A stretch of DNA of 64,000 nucleotides from Propioniciclava soli. Its GTDB lineage: Bacteria; Actinomycetota; Actinomycetes; Propionibacteriales; Propionibacteriaceae. Made by a program: the position numbers and the translations under genes. Under the pieces are notes generated by a model, which saw only the letters and a program-made list of their open reading frames with translations, was not told the DNA's origin and ran no database searches. Location: the NCBI RefSeq assembly GCF_014858005.1, contig NZ_JACYOT010000015.1, forward strand, positions 62,001 through 126,000, in the 5' to 3' direction. Each line of letters begins with the position of its first letter. Position 1 is the first letter of the stretch. Below, piece after piece: positions 8,944 through 18,251 of the stretch.

Positions 8944-9558
8944 GTGTCGGACGCCTTCGCCCGCCTCGTGGCGGTGATGCACACGCTGCGGGAGCGGTGC
9001 GGGTGGGACGCCGAACAGACGCACCGTTCGCTGGTGACGCACCTGGTGGAGGAAACCGCCGAGGTCGTGGAGGCCGTCGAGGCGGGCGACGACGCGCTGT
9101 TGCGTGAGGAGTTGGGTGACCTGCTGCTCCAGGTGGTGTTCCACGCGGAGATCGCGGCCGAGGAGGGCCGGTTCGCCATCGACGACGTGGCCGACGGCAT
9201 CGCCGACAAGCTGGTGCGGCGCCACCCCTACGTGTTCGCCGATGCGGCCGCGCCGGAGGATCTGATGGGCTCCTGGGAGGAGCGCAAGCGCGCCGAGAAG
9301 GGCCGGACCTCGGCCCTGGACGGCATCCCGGGGCCCCTGGACACCCTGGCCCGGGCGGGCAAGGTCGTGGCCAGGGCCCGCCACCACCGCGTCGAGGTCG
9401 AGTTGCCCGCCGAGCCCGTGGATGCCGACGAGGTCGGCCAGGCCGTGCTGACGCTGGTGGCCCGCGCCCAGGCGTCCGGGGTGGACGCCGACCAGGCGGT
9501 GCGGGCGGCCGTCCGGGAGCTCGAGCAGAGCATCCGGGCAGCTGAGGCGTCCGCCTGA
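8944..9558 (+). CDS. mazG: MazG family nucleoside triphosphate pyrophosphohydrolase
   Basis: Hydrolyses (d)NTPs to monophosphates plus PPi, probably as a house-cleaning enzyme for damaged nucleotides. The 204-residue protein carries the metal-binding motifs EETAEVVEA (about residues 37-45) and EELGDLLLQ (about 57-65), and then the conserved LVRRHPYVFAD and WEERKRAEK blocks. It is a single-MazG-domain form; many actinobacterial proteins have an extra N-terminal region which is absent here. The GTG start lies 11 bases after the lipoprotein stop. Confidence 0.93.
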   Translation: MSDAFARLVAVMHTLRERCGWDAEQTHRSLVTHLVEETAEVVEAVEAGDDALLREELGDLLLQVVFHAEIAAEEGRFAIDDVADGIADKLVRRHPYVFADAAAPEDLMGSWEERKRAEKGRTSALDGIPGPLDTLARAGKVVARARHHRVEVELPAEPVDADEVGQAVLTLVARAQASGVDADQAVRAAVRELEQSIRAAEASA

Positions 9559-9621
9559 TTCGGCCAACCGGACGCCGCAATCACCGGTAGGCTGGACGCG
9601 TCCTGCACACGTTGAAAGTGA

Positions 9622-10908
<1,287 letters not shown>

Positions 10909-10927
10909 TCCGACAGTTCCACCACCG

Positions 10928-10963
10928 AGACGGCCGGTCCCCCGCGGGGGGCCGGCCGTCTCG
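10928..10963 (+). terminator. Hairpin terminator after eno
   Basis: An 11-bp perfect stem, GAGACGGCCGG (10928-10938) with CCGGCCGTCTC (10953-10963), encloses further C/G pairing. A weak CGTCCTCT tail follows rather than a T-run, as usual in high-GC actinobacteria. Confidence 0.75.
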
Positions 10964-11061
10964 TCCTCTGGGCGCGTCCGGGGCCGGGGCGAGTGTCGCG
11001 CCCGCGTCGGACGCCGGCGTCCGCCTACGCTGGAGGACGCAACCGGTGAGAGGGGGGATCC

Positions 11062-11709
11062 ATGGCGCGCGACGCACGACCGGCCCGTCGGCCGGCGGGC
11101 CCCGGCCGCGGATCGAAGCGACCCGGTGCCCCCGGACGCCGCCTGTTCGGCGCCACCGCCGCGCCGCAGGCCAGTTCCCCGACGCCGCCCGCCACCACCG
11201 GGACGCCCCGCGCAGGCCGGGCCGCCACCGCGCTGGCCGCCACCCGGCGGTTCGGCCGCGCGGTGCGTCCGAAGGGGCAATGGCACGTGACGCGGCGCGC
11301 GCTGGTGCTGTTCGCCGTCCTCGTCGTGCTGGGCCTGTCGTTCGCCGGCTCGCTGCGCGTCTACCTCGTCCAGTCGAGCCAGCTGGCGATCGCCCGGGAG
11401 CAGATCGTTCAGCGCGAGGCTGCCGTCGACGACCTGACCGCGCGGTTGGGGCGCTGGGAGGATCCGGCCCACGTCGTCGCCCAGGCCCGCGAGCGGCTCG
11501 GGTGGGTCATGCCCGGCGAGGTGGGCTACCGCGTGATCGACACCGACGGGGAGGTGCTGACCGGCGGCGTCGAGATCCAGGGCGTGGAAGGTGGCACGTC
11601 GCACGGGCTGGAGGCGCGGTGGTGGGACCATCTGGCCGGCTCCATCGCCGCGGCCGACGCTGCCGAGCCCACGCTCGTCGAGGCCCCCGCGGCCGAGCCG
11701 TCGCGCTGA
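11062..11709 (+). CDS. FtsB/DivIC-like septum formation protein
   Basis: A bitopic membrane protein expected to act in the divisome with FtsL and FtsQ. The first 78 residues are a disordered Arg/Pro/Ala-rich cytoplasmic region. One transmembrane helix (about residues 80-100, LVLFAVLVVLGLSFAGSL) is followed by a short coiled coil (about 103-132) and the conserved WEDPAHVVAQARERLGWV block, which marks the FtsB/DivIC family of actinobacteria. The ATG follows a purine-rich GAGAGGGGGG. The location between eno and DUF501 is the standard actinobacterial one. Confidence 0.9.
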   Translation: MARDARPARRPAGPGRGSKRPGAPGRRLFGATAAPQASSPTPPATTGTPRAGRAATALAATRRFGRAVRPKGQWHVTRRALVLFAVLVVLGLSFAGSLRVYLVQSSQLAIAREQIVQREAAVDDLTARLGRWEDPAHVVAQARERLGWVMPGEVGYRVIDTDGEVLTGGVEIQGVEGGTSHGLEARWWDHLAGSIAAADAAEPTLVEAPAAEPSR

Positions 11710-11769
11710 CCGGGCTGCGCGGGCCGTCCCCCGAGGCCGGGCTGGGCGGCCAGCGGCTACGCTGATGCG

Positions 11770-12273
11770 GTGCCACCCTACGAGCCTGCCTCCGCCGACG
11801 ATGTCGCCGTCCTGGCGGCCCAGCTCGGACGCGCCCCGCGCGGCATCGCCGGCATCGCGTGGCGCTGCCCCTGCGGCAAGCCCGGCGTGGTGGCCACGGA
11901 GCCCCGGCTGAGCGACGGCACGCCGTTCCCCACCACGTACTACCTCACCTGCCCGCGCGCGGTCGCCGGCTGCTCCACCCTGGAGGCACAAGGGGTGATG
12001 GCACAGATGACGGCCCGGCTCGCCGAGGACGCCTCCCTGGCGGAGGGCCACGCCCGCGCCCACGAGGCCTACCTGGCCGATCGGGCCGCGCTCGGTGACG
12101 TGCCGGAGATCGCCGGCACCAGCGCCGGCGGCATGCCGACGCGGGTGAAGTGCCTGCACGTGTTGGTGGGCCATGCGCTGGCCGCCGGCCGCGGCGTGAA
12201 TCCGCTCGGCGACGAGGCGCTGGACGCCCTCGGCGCGTTCTGGACCAACCCCTGTTTGGAGGATCCTGCATGA
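11770..12273 (+). CDS. DUF501 domain-containing protein
   Basis: A 167-residue protein of the DUF501 family, marked by the block GIAWRCPCGKPGVVATEP (about residues 33-50) with a CPC motif, and TTYYLTCPRAV. Function is unknown; it almost always lies between the FtsB-like gene and ppx, as here. The GTG start is exactly 6 nt after TACGCT (11758-11763), so this gene is probably leaderless with its own promoter. Its stop overlaps the start codon of ppx (ATGA), which indicates translational coupling. Confidence 0.9.
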   Translation: MPPYEPASADDVAVLAAQLGRAPRGIAGIAWRCPCGKPGVVATEPRLSDGTPFPTTYYLTCPRAVAGCSTLEAQGVMAQMTARLAEDASLAEGHARAHEAYLADRAALGDVPEIAGTSAGGMPTRVKCLHVLVGHALAAGRGVNPLGDEALDALGAFWTNPCLEDPA

Positions 12274-13190
12274 CCACCCCCGACCGTGTCGCAGCCATCG
12301 ACTGCGGCACGAACTCCGTCCGGCTGCTCGCGGCGCAGGCGTCCGACGGCGGGTTCACCGAGCTCGCCCGCGACCTGCGGCTGACCCGTCTGGGCCAGGG
12401 CGTGGACGCCACCGGGGAGTTCCACCCGGACGCCCTCGCCCGCACCTTCGCCGCCTGTGACGACTACGCGGCCCAGCTGCGCGGACTGGGCGTCGAGCGG
12501 CTCCGGTTCGTGGCCACCTCCGCCGCGCGGGACGCCGGCAACCGCGACGCCTTCTTCGACGGGGTGGCCGAGCGCCTCGGCGTGACGCCGGAGGTCATCT
12601 CGGGTGAGGAGGAGGCGTCGTTGTCGTTCACCGGCGCGTTGACGGCCCTGCCGGACGCCGACGCGCCCGCCCTCGTCATGGACATCGGCGGCGGTTCCAC
12701 CGAACTCGTCCTGGGCGGCGCCGAGGGCATCGCCGCCGCCACGTCGCTGGACATGGGGTCGGTGCGCCTCCGGGAGCGCTTCCTGCCCGGTGACCCGCCG
12801 AGCGGTGACGAGATCACCGAGGCCATCGACTACTGCGACGACCTGCTGGACGCCAGCGGCATCGACTTCGCGGCAGCGCGCACCTGGTTCGGGGTCGGTG
12901 GCACGGCCACGTCGTTGTCCGCCCTGGCCCAGGAGCTGCCCGCCTACGACCGCGCGCGCGTCCACGGCTCGGTCGTGTCGCGTGCCGACCTCGACGGGCT
13001 GGCCGGACGTCTGCTCACCACCCCGGTCGCCGACGTGCTCGGGCTCCCGACGATGCAGCCCGGCCGCGCCGACGTGATCTGTGCCGGGGCGTTGATCTGC
13101 TCGCGCGTCGGGCAGCGCGTCGGCGTCCACCTCACCGTGAGCGAGGCCGACATCCTCGACGGCCTCGTCCTGGGCCTCCTGCGCGGCTGA
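12270..13190 (+). CDS. Ppx/GppA family exopolyphosphatase
   Basis: Hydrolyses inorganic polyphosphate and/or pppGpp. The 306-residue protein is the short, two-domain actinobacterial type. It has the sugar-kinase/HSP70-like phosphate-binding loops AIDCGTNSVRLL (about residues 9-20) and MDIGGGSTELVLG (about 136-148), with the conserved SGEEEASLSFTG between them. The ATG overlaps the DUF501 stop and has GGAGG upstream. A tRNA gene follows 45 bases downstream, an arrangement I recall from other actinobacteria. Confidence 0.93.
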   Translation: MTTPDRVAAIDCGTNSVRLLAAQASDGGFTELARDLRLTRLGQGVDATGEFHPDALARTFAACDDYAAQLRGLGVERLRFVATSAARDAGNRDAFFDGVAERLGVTPEVISGEEEASLSFTGALTALPDADAPALVMDIGGGSTELVLGGAEGIAAATSLDMGSVRLRERFLPGDPPSGDEITEAIDYCDDLLDASGIDFAAARTWFGVGGTATSLSALAQELPAYDRARVHGSVVSRADLDGLAGRLLTTPVADVLGLPTMQPGRADVICAGALICSRVGQRVGVHLTVSEADILDGLVLGLLRG

Positions 13191-13235
13191 GGGCGCCCGC
13201 AGTCGCGGTGCGTCAGTGACAGACTGGGCGCGCAG

Positions 13236-13308
13236 GCCCCCGTAGCCCAAGGGCAGAGGCAGGCGGCTTAAACCCGCCCGAGTGCGGGTTCGAATCCCGC
13301 CGGGGGCA
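13236..13308 (+). tRNA. tRNA-Leu (anticodon UAA), short variable arm
   Basis: The acceptor arms GCCCCCG (13236-13242) and CGGGGGC (13301-13307) pair perfectly. The anticodon stem GGCGG/CCGCC encloses CTTAAAC, giving UAA. The T arm is GCGGG-TTCGAAT-CCCGC (13284-13300). The D stem has one C-A mismatch. The discriminator is A13308, and no CCA is encoded. By anticodon it reads UUA (Leu), but the variable region is only five bases (13279-13283), whereas leucine tRNAs are normally class II with a long arm. The charged amino acid is therefore less certain than the gene. Confidence 0.85.
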
Positions 13309-13310
13309 CC

Positions 13311-13340
13311 CCAGGCCCAGGCCCAGGCCCAGGCTCAGGC
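13311..13340. repeat. CCAGGC hexamer tandem repeat
   Basis: Four exact CCAGGC units (13311-13334) and one TCAGGC (13335-13340) follow the 3' end of the tRNA immediately. The tract lies between the tRNA and the convergent nitronate monooxygenase gene and does not encode part of either. Confidence 0.9.
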
Positions 13341-13360
13341 CCGGGTGCGGGGTGACAGGG

Positions 13361-14380
13361 TCAGACCCCGCCGCTGAGATGGCGAATGACGTCGGCGGCC
13401 GGGCCGGTGGGGGCGTTGCGCCACCCCGTCCCTGCCCACAGGTGCAGCCGGTCGGCGTCGCCGGCGTCGGCCGCGGCCCGGCGCAGTGCCCGGGTGAGGT
13501 GGTGGACGGCCGGGTAGCCACCCGGCCCCTCGGGGTGCCGGTCGGTGAACCCGTTGCGCAGCGCCCGGGCCGGCCGACCCGTGAACGCCCGGGTGAGCAC
13601 CGTCTCGGTGAAGGCAGGATCGCCCAGTGCCCGCTTGTGCGTCGCCGAGGTCCCCGCCTCGTCGGTGCGCAGCAGCAGGGTTCCGACGGCGACGGCCTCC
13701 GCGCCGGCGTCCAGCAACGCGCGGACGGCGTCCGGCCCGTCGACGCCGCCGGCGGCGACCACCGGAAGATCCCCGTGGGCGAGCACCTGAGTGACGAGGG
13801 CCGCGGTGGGCTGCGGCGGGGGGACGCGGGTGGGGTCGAAGGTGGCGCAGTGCCCACCCGCGGCCGGCCCCTGCACCACGAGGCCGTCCACGCCGGCGTC
13901 CCGGGCCAGCCGCGCCTCCCCCGGGGTGGTGACACTCGCCAGCACCCGGGTCCCCACCCGCTGCAGCGCCGCGATGTCGGCCGGATCGGGGAGGCCGAAC
14001 GTCAGCGACACGACCGGGACCGGCTCGGCGAGCAGCAGCGCAAGCTTCTCGCCCCACCGGTCGTCATCGGCGAACGGCGTCGGGTCGAGCTCCAGGCCGT
14101 ACGCCTCCGCCTCGGCCCCCAGCTCGTCGGCGTAGGTGGCGAAGGCGGCCTCGTCCACCGGATCGTCGGCGGGGACGAACAGGTTGACGCCGAACCCGGC
14201 GCCCAGCGGGCGGAGCTGGTCGATCTCCGCAGCCAGGGCCTCGGGCGACTTGTATCCTCCCGCGAGAAACCCGAAGGCCCCGGCGGAGGCGACGGCGTGG
14301 GCGAGCGCGACGGTGGAGGGGCCGCCGGCCATCGGCGCGGCGACGATCGGCAGCCGTGAGTCCAGGAGCGGCGGGGTCAT
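13361..14380 (-). CDS. Nitronate monooxygenase family flavoprotein
   Basis: An FMN-dependent TIM-barrel oxidase acting on propionate-3-nitronate or related nitronates. The 339-residue length is typical. The N-terminus LPIVAAPMAGGPS, the glycine-rich phosphate-binding segment VVQGPAAGGHC (about residues 185-195), and the FMN-phosphate loops VVAAGGVDG and AVAVGTLLLRTDEAG match the family. The ATG at 14380 follows AGAAGGA. The PhzF-like gene ends 60 bases upstream on the same strand, so they may share a transcript. Confidence 0.88.
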   Translation of the reverse strand: MTPPLLDSRLPIVAAPMAGGPSTVALAHAVASAGAFGFLAGGYKSPEALAAEIDQLRPLGAGFGVNLFVPADDPVDEAAFATYADELGAEAEAYGLELDPTPFADDDRWGEKLALLLAEPVPVVSLTFGLPDPADIAALQRVGTRVLASVTTPGEARLARDAGVDGLVVQGPAAGGHCATFDPTRVPPPQPTAALVTQVLAHGDLPVVAAGGVDGPDAVRALLDAGAEAVAVGTLLLRTDEAGTSATHKRALGDPAFTETVLTRAFTGRPARALRNGFTDRHPEGPGGYPAVHHLTRALRRAAADAGDADRLHLWAGTGWRNAPTGPAADVIRHLSGGV

Positions 14381-14440
14381 GGGGTCCTTCTCTTCCGGGT
14401 CGGTGGCGGATGGGTGGTCGCGGGCGTGGGGTCGCCGTCG

Positions 14441-15282
14441 TCAGAGGAGGGCGGTCCCGCGGAACAGCGTCGTGGTCGCGCCGCCGACCCAGACGTCACC
14501 GTCGGCGTCCGGGGTGATCGTGATGTCCCCGGCCCGGCCGAGCCGGGCGCCCTGGGTGACGCGGTAGGGGCCGCGGACCTCGCCGGTGCCGACGAGCCAC
14601 TGGCCCACCGAGGCGTTCATCGACCCGCACACCGGATCCTCGGCCACCCCGACGCCCGGGGCGAAGGTGCGCATCTCGAAGGCGTGCGCGGAGCCCTCCG
14701 GGTGGGCGCCGATCGCGCCGACCATCGCATCCGGGATGAGCGACAGATCGGGGTCGAGGTCGAGCACCTCCTGCGCGGTTGCCAGCCGCACGACCGCCCA
14801 GCCGGGCCGTTGTCCACCCACTGGTGGGCGAGCACCTGGTCGGCGCGGACGCCGAGCGCAGCGACGATCCGTGCCAGGTCGGCGGCGTCCAGCTCGCCGC
14901 TGCGCAGGGTGGGCGGCGCGGCGAAGGACACGATGCCCCCCTCGCGTCGAATCCGCACCAAACCGGCCGGCACCTCCTGCACGATCGTGTGGGCGTCGCG
15001 GGGGGTGCCCCCGTGCTCCAGCCAGGCGTGCGCCGAGCCGAGGGTGGGGTGCCCGGCGAAGGGCAGCTCCCCGCCGGGGGTGAAGATGCGCAGCCGGTAG
15101 TCGGCGGCGTCCGTGGTGGCGGGGAGCACGAACGTGGTCTCGGAGAGGTTCGTCCACCGGGCGACCGCCTGCAGCGCGTCCTCGGACAGGCCCTCGGCGT
15201 CGAGAACGACCGCGACCGGATTGCCGCGATACGGCTGGGCGGAGAACACGTCGACCTGGGCGAACGGGCGCGGACGAGGCAT
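14441..15282 (-). pseudogene. PhzF-family isomerase, frameshifted
   Basis: The N-terminal half (ATG 15282, PFAQVDVFSAQPYRGNPVAVV, NLSETTFVLP with the family glutamate, and ELPFAGHPTLGSAHAW) and the C-terminal half (AEDPVCGSMNASVGQWL and ITITPDADGDVWVGG) are both clearly PhzF-like but lie in different frames. The switch falls at a G-run, 14804-14806, where one added G would restore a protein of about 280 residues ending at 14441. No other damage is visible. It is either a recent inactivation or a single-base sequencing error in a homopolymer. The family includes isomerases such as PhzF; the substrate here is unknown. Confidence 0.8.
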
Positions 15283-15523
15283 GGTGGCTGGACCTTTCGG
15301 CGGGGTGCGGAACACCGCTGGGGCAAGGATAGGGGCCCGCCGCAGGGCGGTGGTGGGAGTGGCGACGGTGCATGGGGACCCCCGGGGGGATGCCCCGGAG
15401 CGTGGAGAGCAGATCGTGCGCGTGACGAGCGGTGCGGTGGACTGCTGCCCCAGGTCGAGGGGAAGCCGGGGACGACGGGGTTGGGTCCCGGAGTGGAATG
15501 CCGGGGGTCTGGGTAGCGTTGTC

Positions 15524-15529
15524 TACAAT
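15524..15529 (+). promoter_or_regulatory. -10 box of the Bax inhibitor-1 gene
   Basis: TACAAT, close to the TATAAT consensus, lies 33 bases before the ATG at 15563. No clear -35 element is visible at 17 bases. This gives a leader of about 27 nt carrying GAAAGG as ribosome binding site, in contrast to the many leaderless genes nearby. Confidence 0.55.
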
Positions 15530-15562
15530 GAGTTCACGATCCTGACCGATGAAAGGCCAGAC

Positions 15563-16387
15563 ATGCGCAGTTCCAACCCCGTGTTCGCACGCAGCGAGCA
15601 GTTCGCCACGCAGCAGCAGACCTATGGGCAGCAGGGCTACGGCCAGCCCACCTACGACGCCCAGCCGCAGGGTTACGGCCAGCCGTACGGCGCGCCGCAG
15701 ACCCCGCCGCCGGCCGGCGTCATGACCATCGACGACGTCATCACCAAGTCCGCCATCATGATGGGCTCGGTGTTCCTCGTCGCGGCGCTGACCTTCCTGT
15801 TCCTGCCCATCAGCCTGGTCACTCCGGTCGCCCTGGCGTCGGGCCTCATGACGTTCGTCGTCGTGCTGTTCGTGTCGTTCCGCCGCCAGATCAGCCCGGC
15901 ATTCGTGGGGCTGTTCTCGATCGTCGAGGGCGTCTTCGTCGGCGCGTTCAGCGCCATGTTCAACTACCTCTACGACGGCATAGTCGTCCAGGCCGTGCTC
16001 GCCACGTTCGTGGCGGCTGCCGCCACCCTGGCCGCCTACAAGTTCCTGCGCATCAAGGTGACGAGCCAGTTCCGCAAAATCATCACGATCGGCACCTTCG
16101 CGTTCGCCGGCCTCGTGCTGGTGAACCTCGGCCTCGCGCTGTTCGGTGTCGACACCGGCCTGCGCGGCATCGGTGCGGCGGCCGGCCCGCTGGCCTGGAT
16201 CATCTCGATCGTCGCCCTGTTCCTCGCGGTGGCCAACCTCATCATGGACTTCGACTACATCGAGCAGGGCGTCCGCAACCGCCTGCCGGCGTCGGAGTCG
16301 TGGCGCGCGGCGTTCGGCCTGACCGTCACGATGGTCTGGCTGTACACCGAGATCCTGCGCGTGCTCAGCTACTTCCGCAGCAACTGA
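15563..16387 (+). CDS. Bax inhibitor-1/YccA family membrane protein
   Basis: A 274-residue integral membrane protein. The first 50 residues are a Gln/Tyr/Gly-rich cytoplasmic tail (repeats such as YGQQGYGQPTYDAQPQGYGQ). Seven hydrophobic helices follow. The last helices carry the family block IMDFDYIEQGV (about residues 228-238) with the acidic pair typical of pH-sensitive calcium-leak members of the BI-1 family. Physiological role in bacteria is unclear. The ATG at 15563 is preceded by GAAAGG. A bidirectional terminator separates it from the convergent NUDIX gene. Confidence 0.9.
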   Translation: MRSSNPVFARSEQFATQQQTYGQQGYGQPTYDAQPQGYGQPYGAPQTPPPAGVMTIDDVITKSAIMMGSVFLVAALTFLFLPISLVTPVALASGLMTFVVVLFVSFRRQISPAFVGLFSIVEGVFVGAFSAMFNYLYDGIVVQAVLATFVAAAATLAAYKFLRIKVTSQFRKIITIGTFAFAGLVLVNLGLALFGVDTGLRGIGAAAGPLAWIISIVALFLAVANLIMDFDYIEQGVRNRLPASESWRAAFGLTVTMVWLYTEILRVLSYFRSN

Positions 16388-16408
16388 GCTGAGCGTTCCC
16401 GGTACGCA

Positions 16409-16443
16409 GACGGCCCCCGCACCCTCGTGGTGCGGGGGCCGTC
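16409..16443. terminator. Bidirectional hairpin terminator
   Basis: A 15-bp perfect stem, GACGGCCCCCGCACC (16409-16423) and its complement (16429-16443) with a 5-base loop, sits between the convergent Bax inhibitor-1 and NUDIX genes. Confidence 0.8.
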
Positions 16444-16455
16444 GGCGTTCGCGCC

Positions 16456-17196
16456 TCAGCGCGTGCGCCACCCGTGCAGGACGGCCTTGGCGTGCTTGCC
16501 GAGCAGGGCGCGGGAGCCGTTGATCCAGTCGACGTCGCGCAGGGCGTCCACCGGTACCCAGCGGGAGCCGGACGTCGTCCCGCCGACGTCGTGGACGACC
16601 GGATCGGCGGGGTGGTGGCAGTGGGCGGCATAGATGAGGCGGACGGCGTGGAAGTCCTCGACGACGCCGGTGGGGGAGTGACCGATCCAGTGGTCGGACT
16701 GGAGATCGAGGAAGCGGACCACCTCGATGTCCTGGCCCGTCTCCTCGAACACCTCTCGCTGCACGGTGGCCGCCGGGTTCTCGCCGGGATCGATGCCGCC
16801 GCCGGGCAGGCCCCACATGCCGGGGACGGCGGTCCGGTCGGAGAACTCGGTGGCGAGCACCCCGCGGTCGGACACCACGATCGCGTAGGCGGCCAGCCGT
16901 TGGCGGACGACGGGGTCCACGACCGGCTCGTCCTTGCGGAGGGTCGTCCGGGTGCGTTGCGGGCCGCGGGGGGTGATGGGGCGTCGGTGCGGCATCACCA
17001 GGAGGGTGACGGTCAGGTCGTCCACCATGCCGGTGGCGCTCAGCGGGCGCAGGACGCGGTAACCCTCCTCCCAGGCCAGCTGGTAGGGGTCCTGCCCGTG
17101 GCCGAGCAAGGTGCTGAGGGCGGGGTTTCCACCCGGAACCTCCACACCCACGATCTGCACCCGTCCCATCTTGGCGCGCCCGTGCGGCTGAACCAA
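16456..17196 (-). CDS. NUDIX hydrolase
   Basis: A 246-residue protein with a C-terminal NUDIX domain. The box reads GGGIDPGENPAATVQ then REVFEETGQD (about residues 131-155), with all catalytic Glu residues present, so it should hydrolyse a nucleoside diphosphate linked to another group. The N-terminal 90 residues are not recognised. The start is uncertain: TTG 17196 has GGAGG only 3 bases upstream, and ATG 17169 is an alternative that shortens the protein by 9 residues. The substrate cannot be told from sequence. Confidence 0.85.
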   Translation of the reverse strand: MVQPHGRAKMGRVQIVGVEVPGGNPALSTLLGHGQDPYQLAWEEGYRVLRPLSATGMVDDLTVTLLVMPHRRPITPRGPQRTRTTLRKDEPVVDPVVRQRLAAYAIVVSDRGVLATEFSDRTAVPGMWGLPGGGIDPGENPAATVQREVFEETGQDIEVVRFLDLQSDHWIGHSPTGVVEDFHAVRLIYAAHCHHPADPVVHDVGGTTSGSRWVPVDALRDVDWINGSRALLGKHAKAVLHGWRTR

Positions 17197-17295
17197 ACAC
17201 CTCCGGGCGGCGTGGTGCCACCCGCGCGGGGCATGGTGTCGTGCCGCGGCGAGCAGCTATGCTCCGAGCACTGAGCCCGACCGAGGAGGACAACG

Positions 17296-18204
17296 GTGCA
17301 GTTCAATCGCAATGCCCGCCTGGATTCGTCGCAGGTGCGCTCCTCCGGGGGCGGCGGCCGCAGCGGGCGCGGCGGCGGCATCGCCGTGGGCGGCGGCGCG
17401 AGCATCATCATCGTGATCCTCGCCCTGTTGTTCGGCTTCAACCCGGGCGACCTGCTGGGCGGGGGCACGGGCACGACGACCGGCACGAGCGGCTCCACCG
17501 GCACCGGCTCGGGGGCAGGCACGACCGACGCCTACGCCGACTGTGAGACGGGGGCCGACATCGAGGCCAACCCGGAGTGCCGGTGGGTGGCCTACACGAA
17601 CTCCATCCAGGCCTACTGGACGCAGGCGCTGCCGGGCTACCAGGTCACCGAGACGCGCACCTTCAGCCAGGGCGTCCAGACGGCCTGCGGCCAGGCCACC
17701 TCCGATGTCGGCCCGTTCTACTGCCCGGCCGACCAGTACGTGTATCTCGACACGTCGTTCTTCGAGGGATTGTTGGCGCAGCTCGGGGCCGAGGGTGGCT
17801 ACGCCGCCGAGGCCTACGTGATCGCCCACGAGTATGGCCACCACATCCAGAACCTGACCGGGACGATGGAGCAGGTGCAGCGCCAGGGGCAGACGACCGG
17901 CCCGGATTCCCCGGCCGTGCGGCTCGAGCTGCAGGCCGACTGCTACGCCGGCGTGTGGTTCCGGTTCGCCGACAACGACCCCGACGGGCCCATCGCGCAG
18001 ATCACCCAGGACGACCTCAACCGGGCCATCGACGCGGCCGAGACGGTCGGCGACGACCACATCCAGGAAACCATGCAGGGCACGGTCACGCCCGAGAACT
18101 GGACGCACGGCAGCTCCGAACAGCGCAAGCAGTGGCTGTGGACGGGGTACGAGACCGGCGACCCGAACCGCTGCAACACGTTCTCCGCGGGGGCGATGGG
18201 CTGA
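17296..18204 (+). CDS. Neutral zinc metallopeptidase (YpfJ/KPN_02809 family)
   Basis: A 302-residue membrane-anchored protease. After a basic N-terminus and glycine-rich linker there is one membrane helix (SIIIVILALLFGF, about residues 36-48). A Gly/Thr/Ser spacer leads into the catalytic domain, which contains the zinc motif HEYGHHIQ (H178 onward) and the downstream ligand in RLELQADCYAGVW. The pattern FYCPADQYVYLD is typical of the family. The GTG at 17296 follows GAGGAGGACAAC. Substrates are unknown. Confidence 0.9.
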   Translation: MQFNRNARLDSSQVRSSGGGGRSGRGGGIAVGGGASIIIVILALLFGFNPGDLLGGGTGTTTGTSGSTGTGSGAGTTDAYADCETGADIEANPECRWVAYTNSIQAYWTQALPGYQVTETRTFSQGVQTACGQATSDVGPFYCPADQYVYLDTSFFEGLLAQLGAEGGYAAEAYVIAHEYGHHIQNLTGTMEQVQRQGQTTGPDSPAVRLELQADCYAGVWFRFADNDPDGPIAQITQDDLNRAIDAAETVGDDHIQETMQGTVTPENWTHGSSEQRKQWLWTGYETGDPNRCNTFSAGAMG

Positions 18205-18251
18205 CGGTCCGCCGCCGGACGCCGCGCCCGGCCGGTCAGCCGGGGAGCCAG

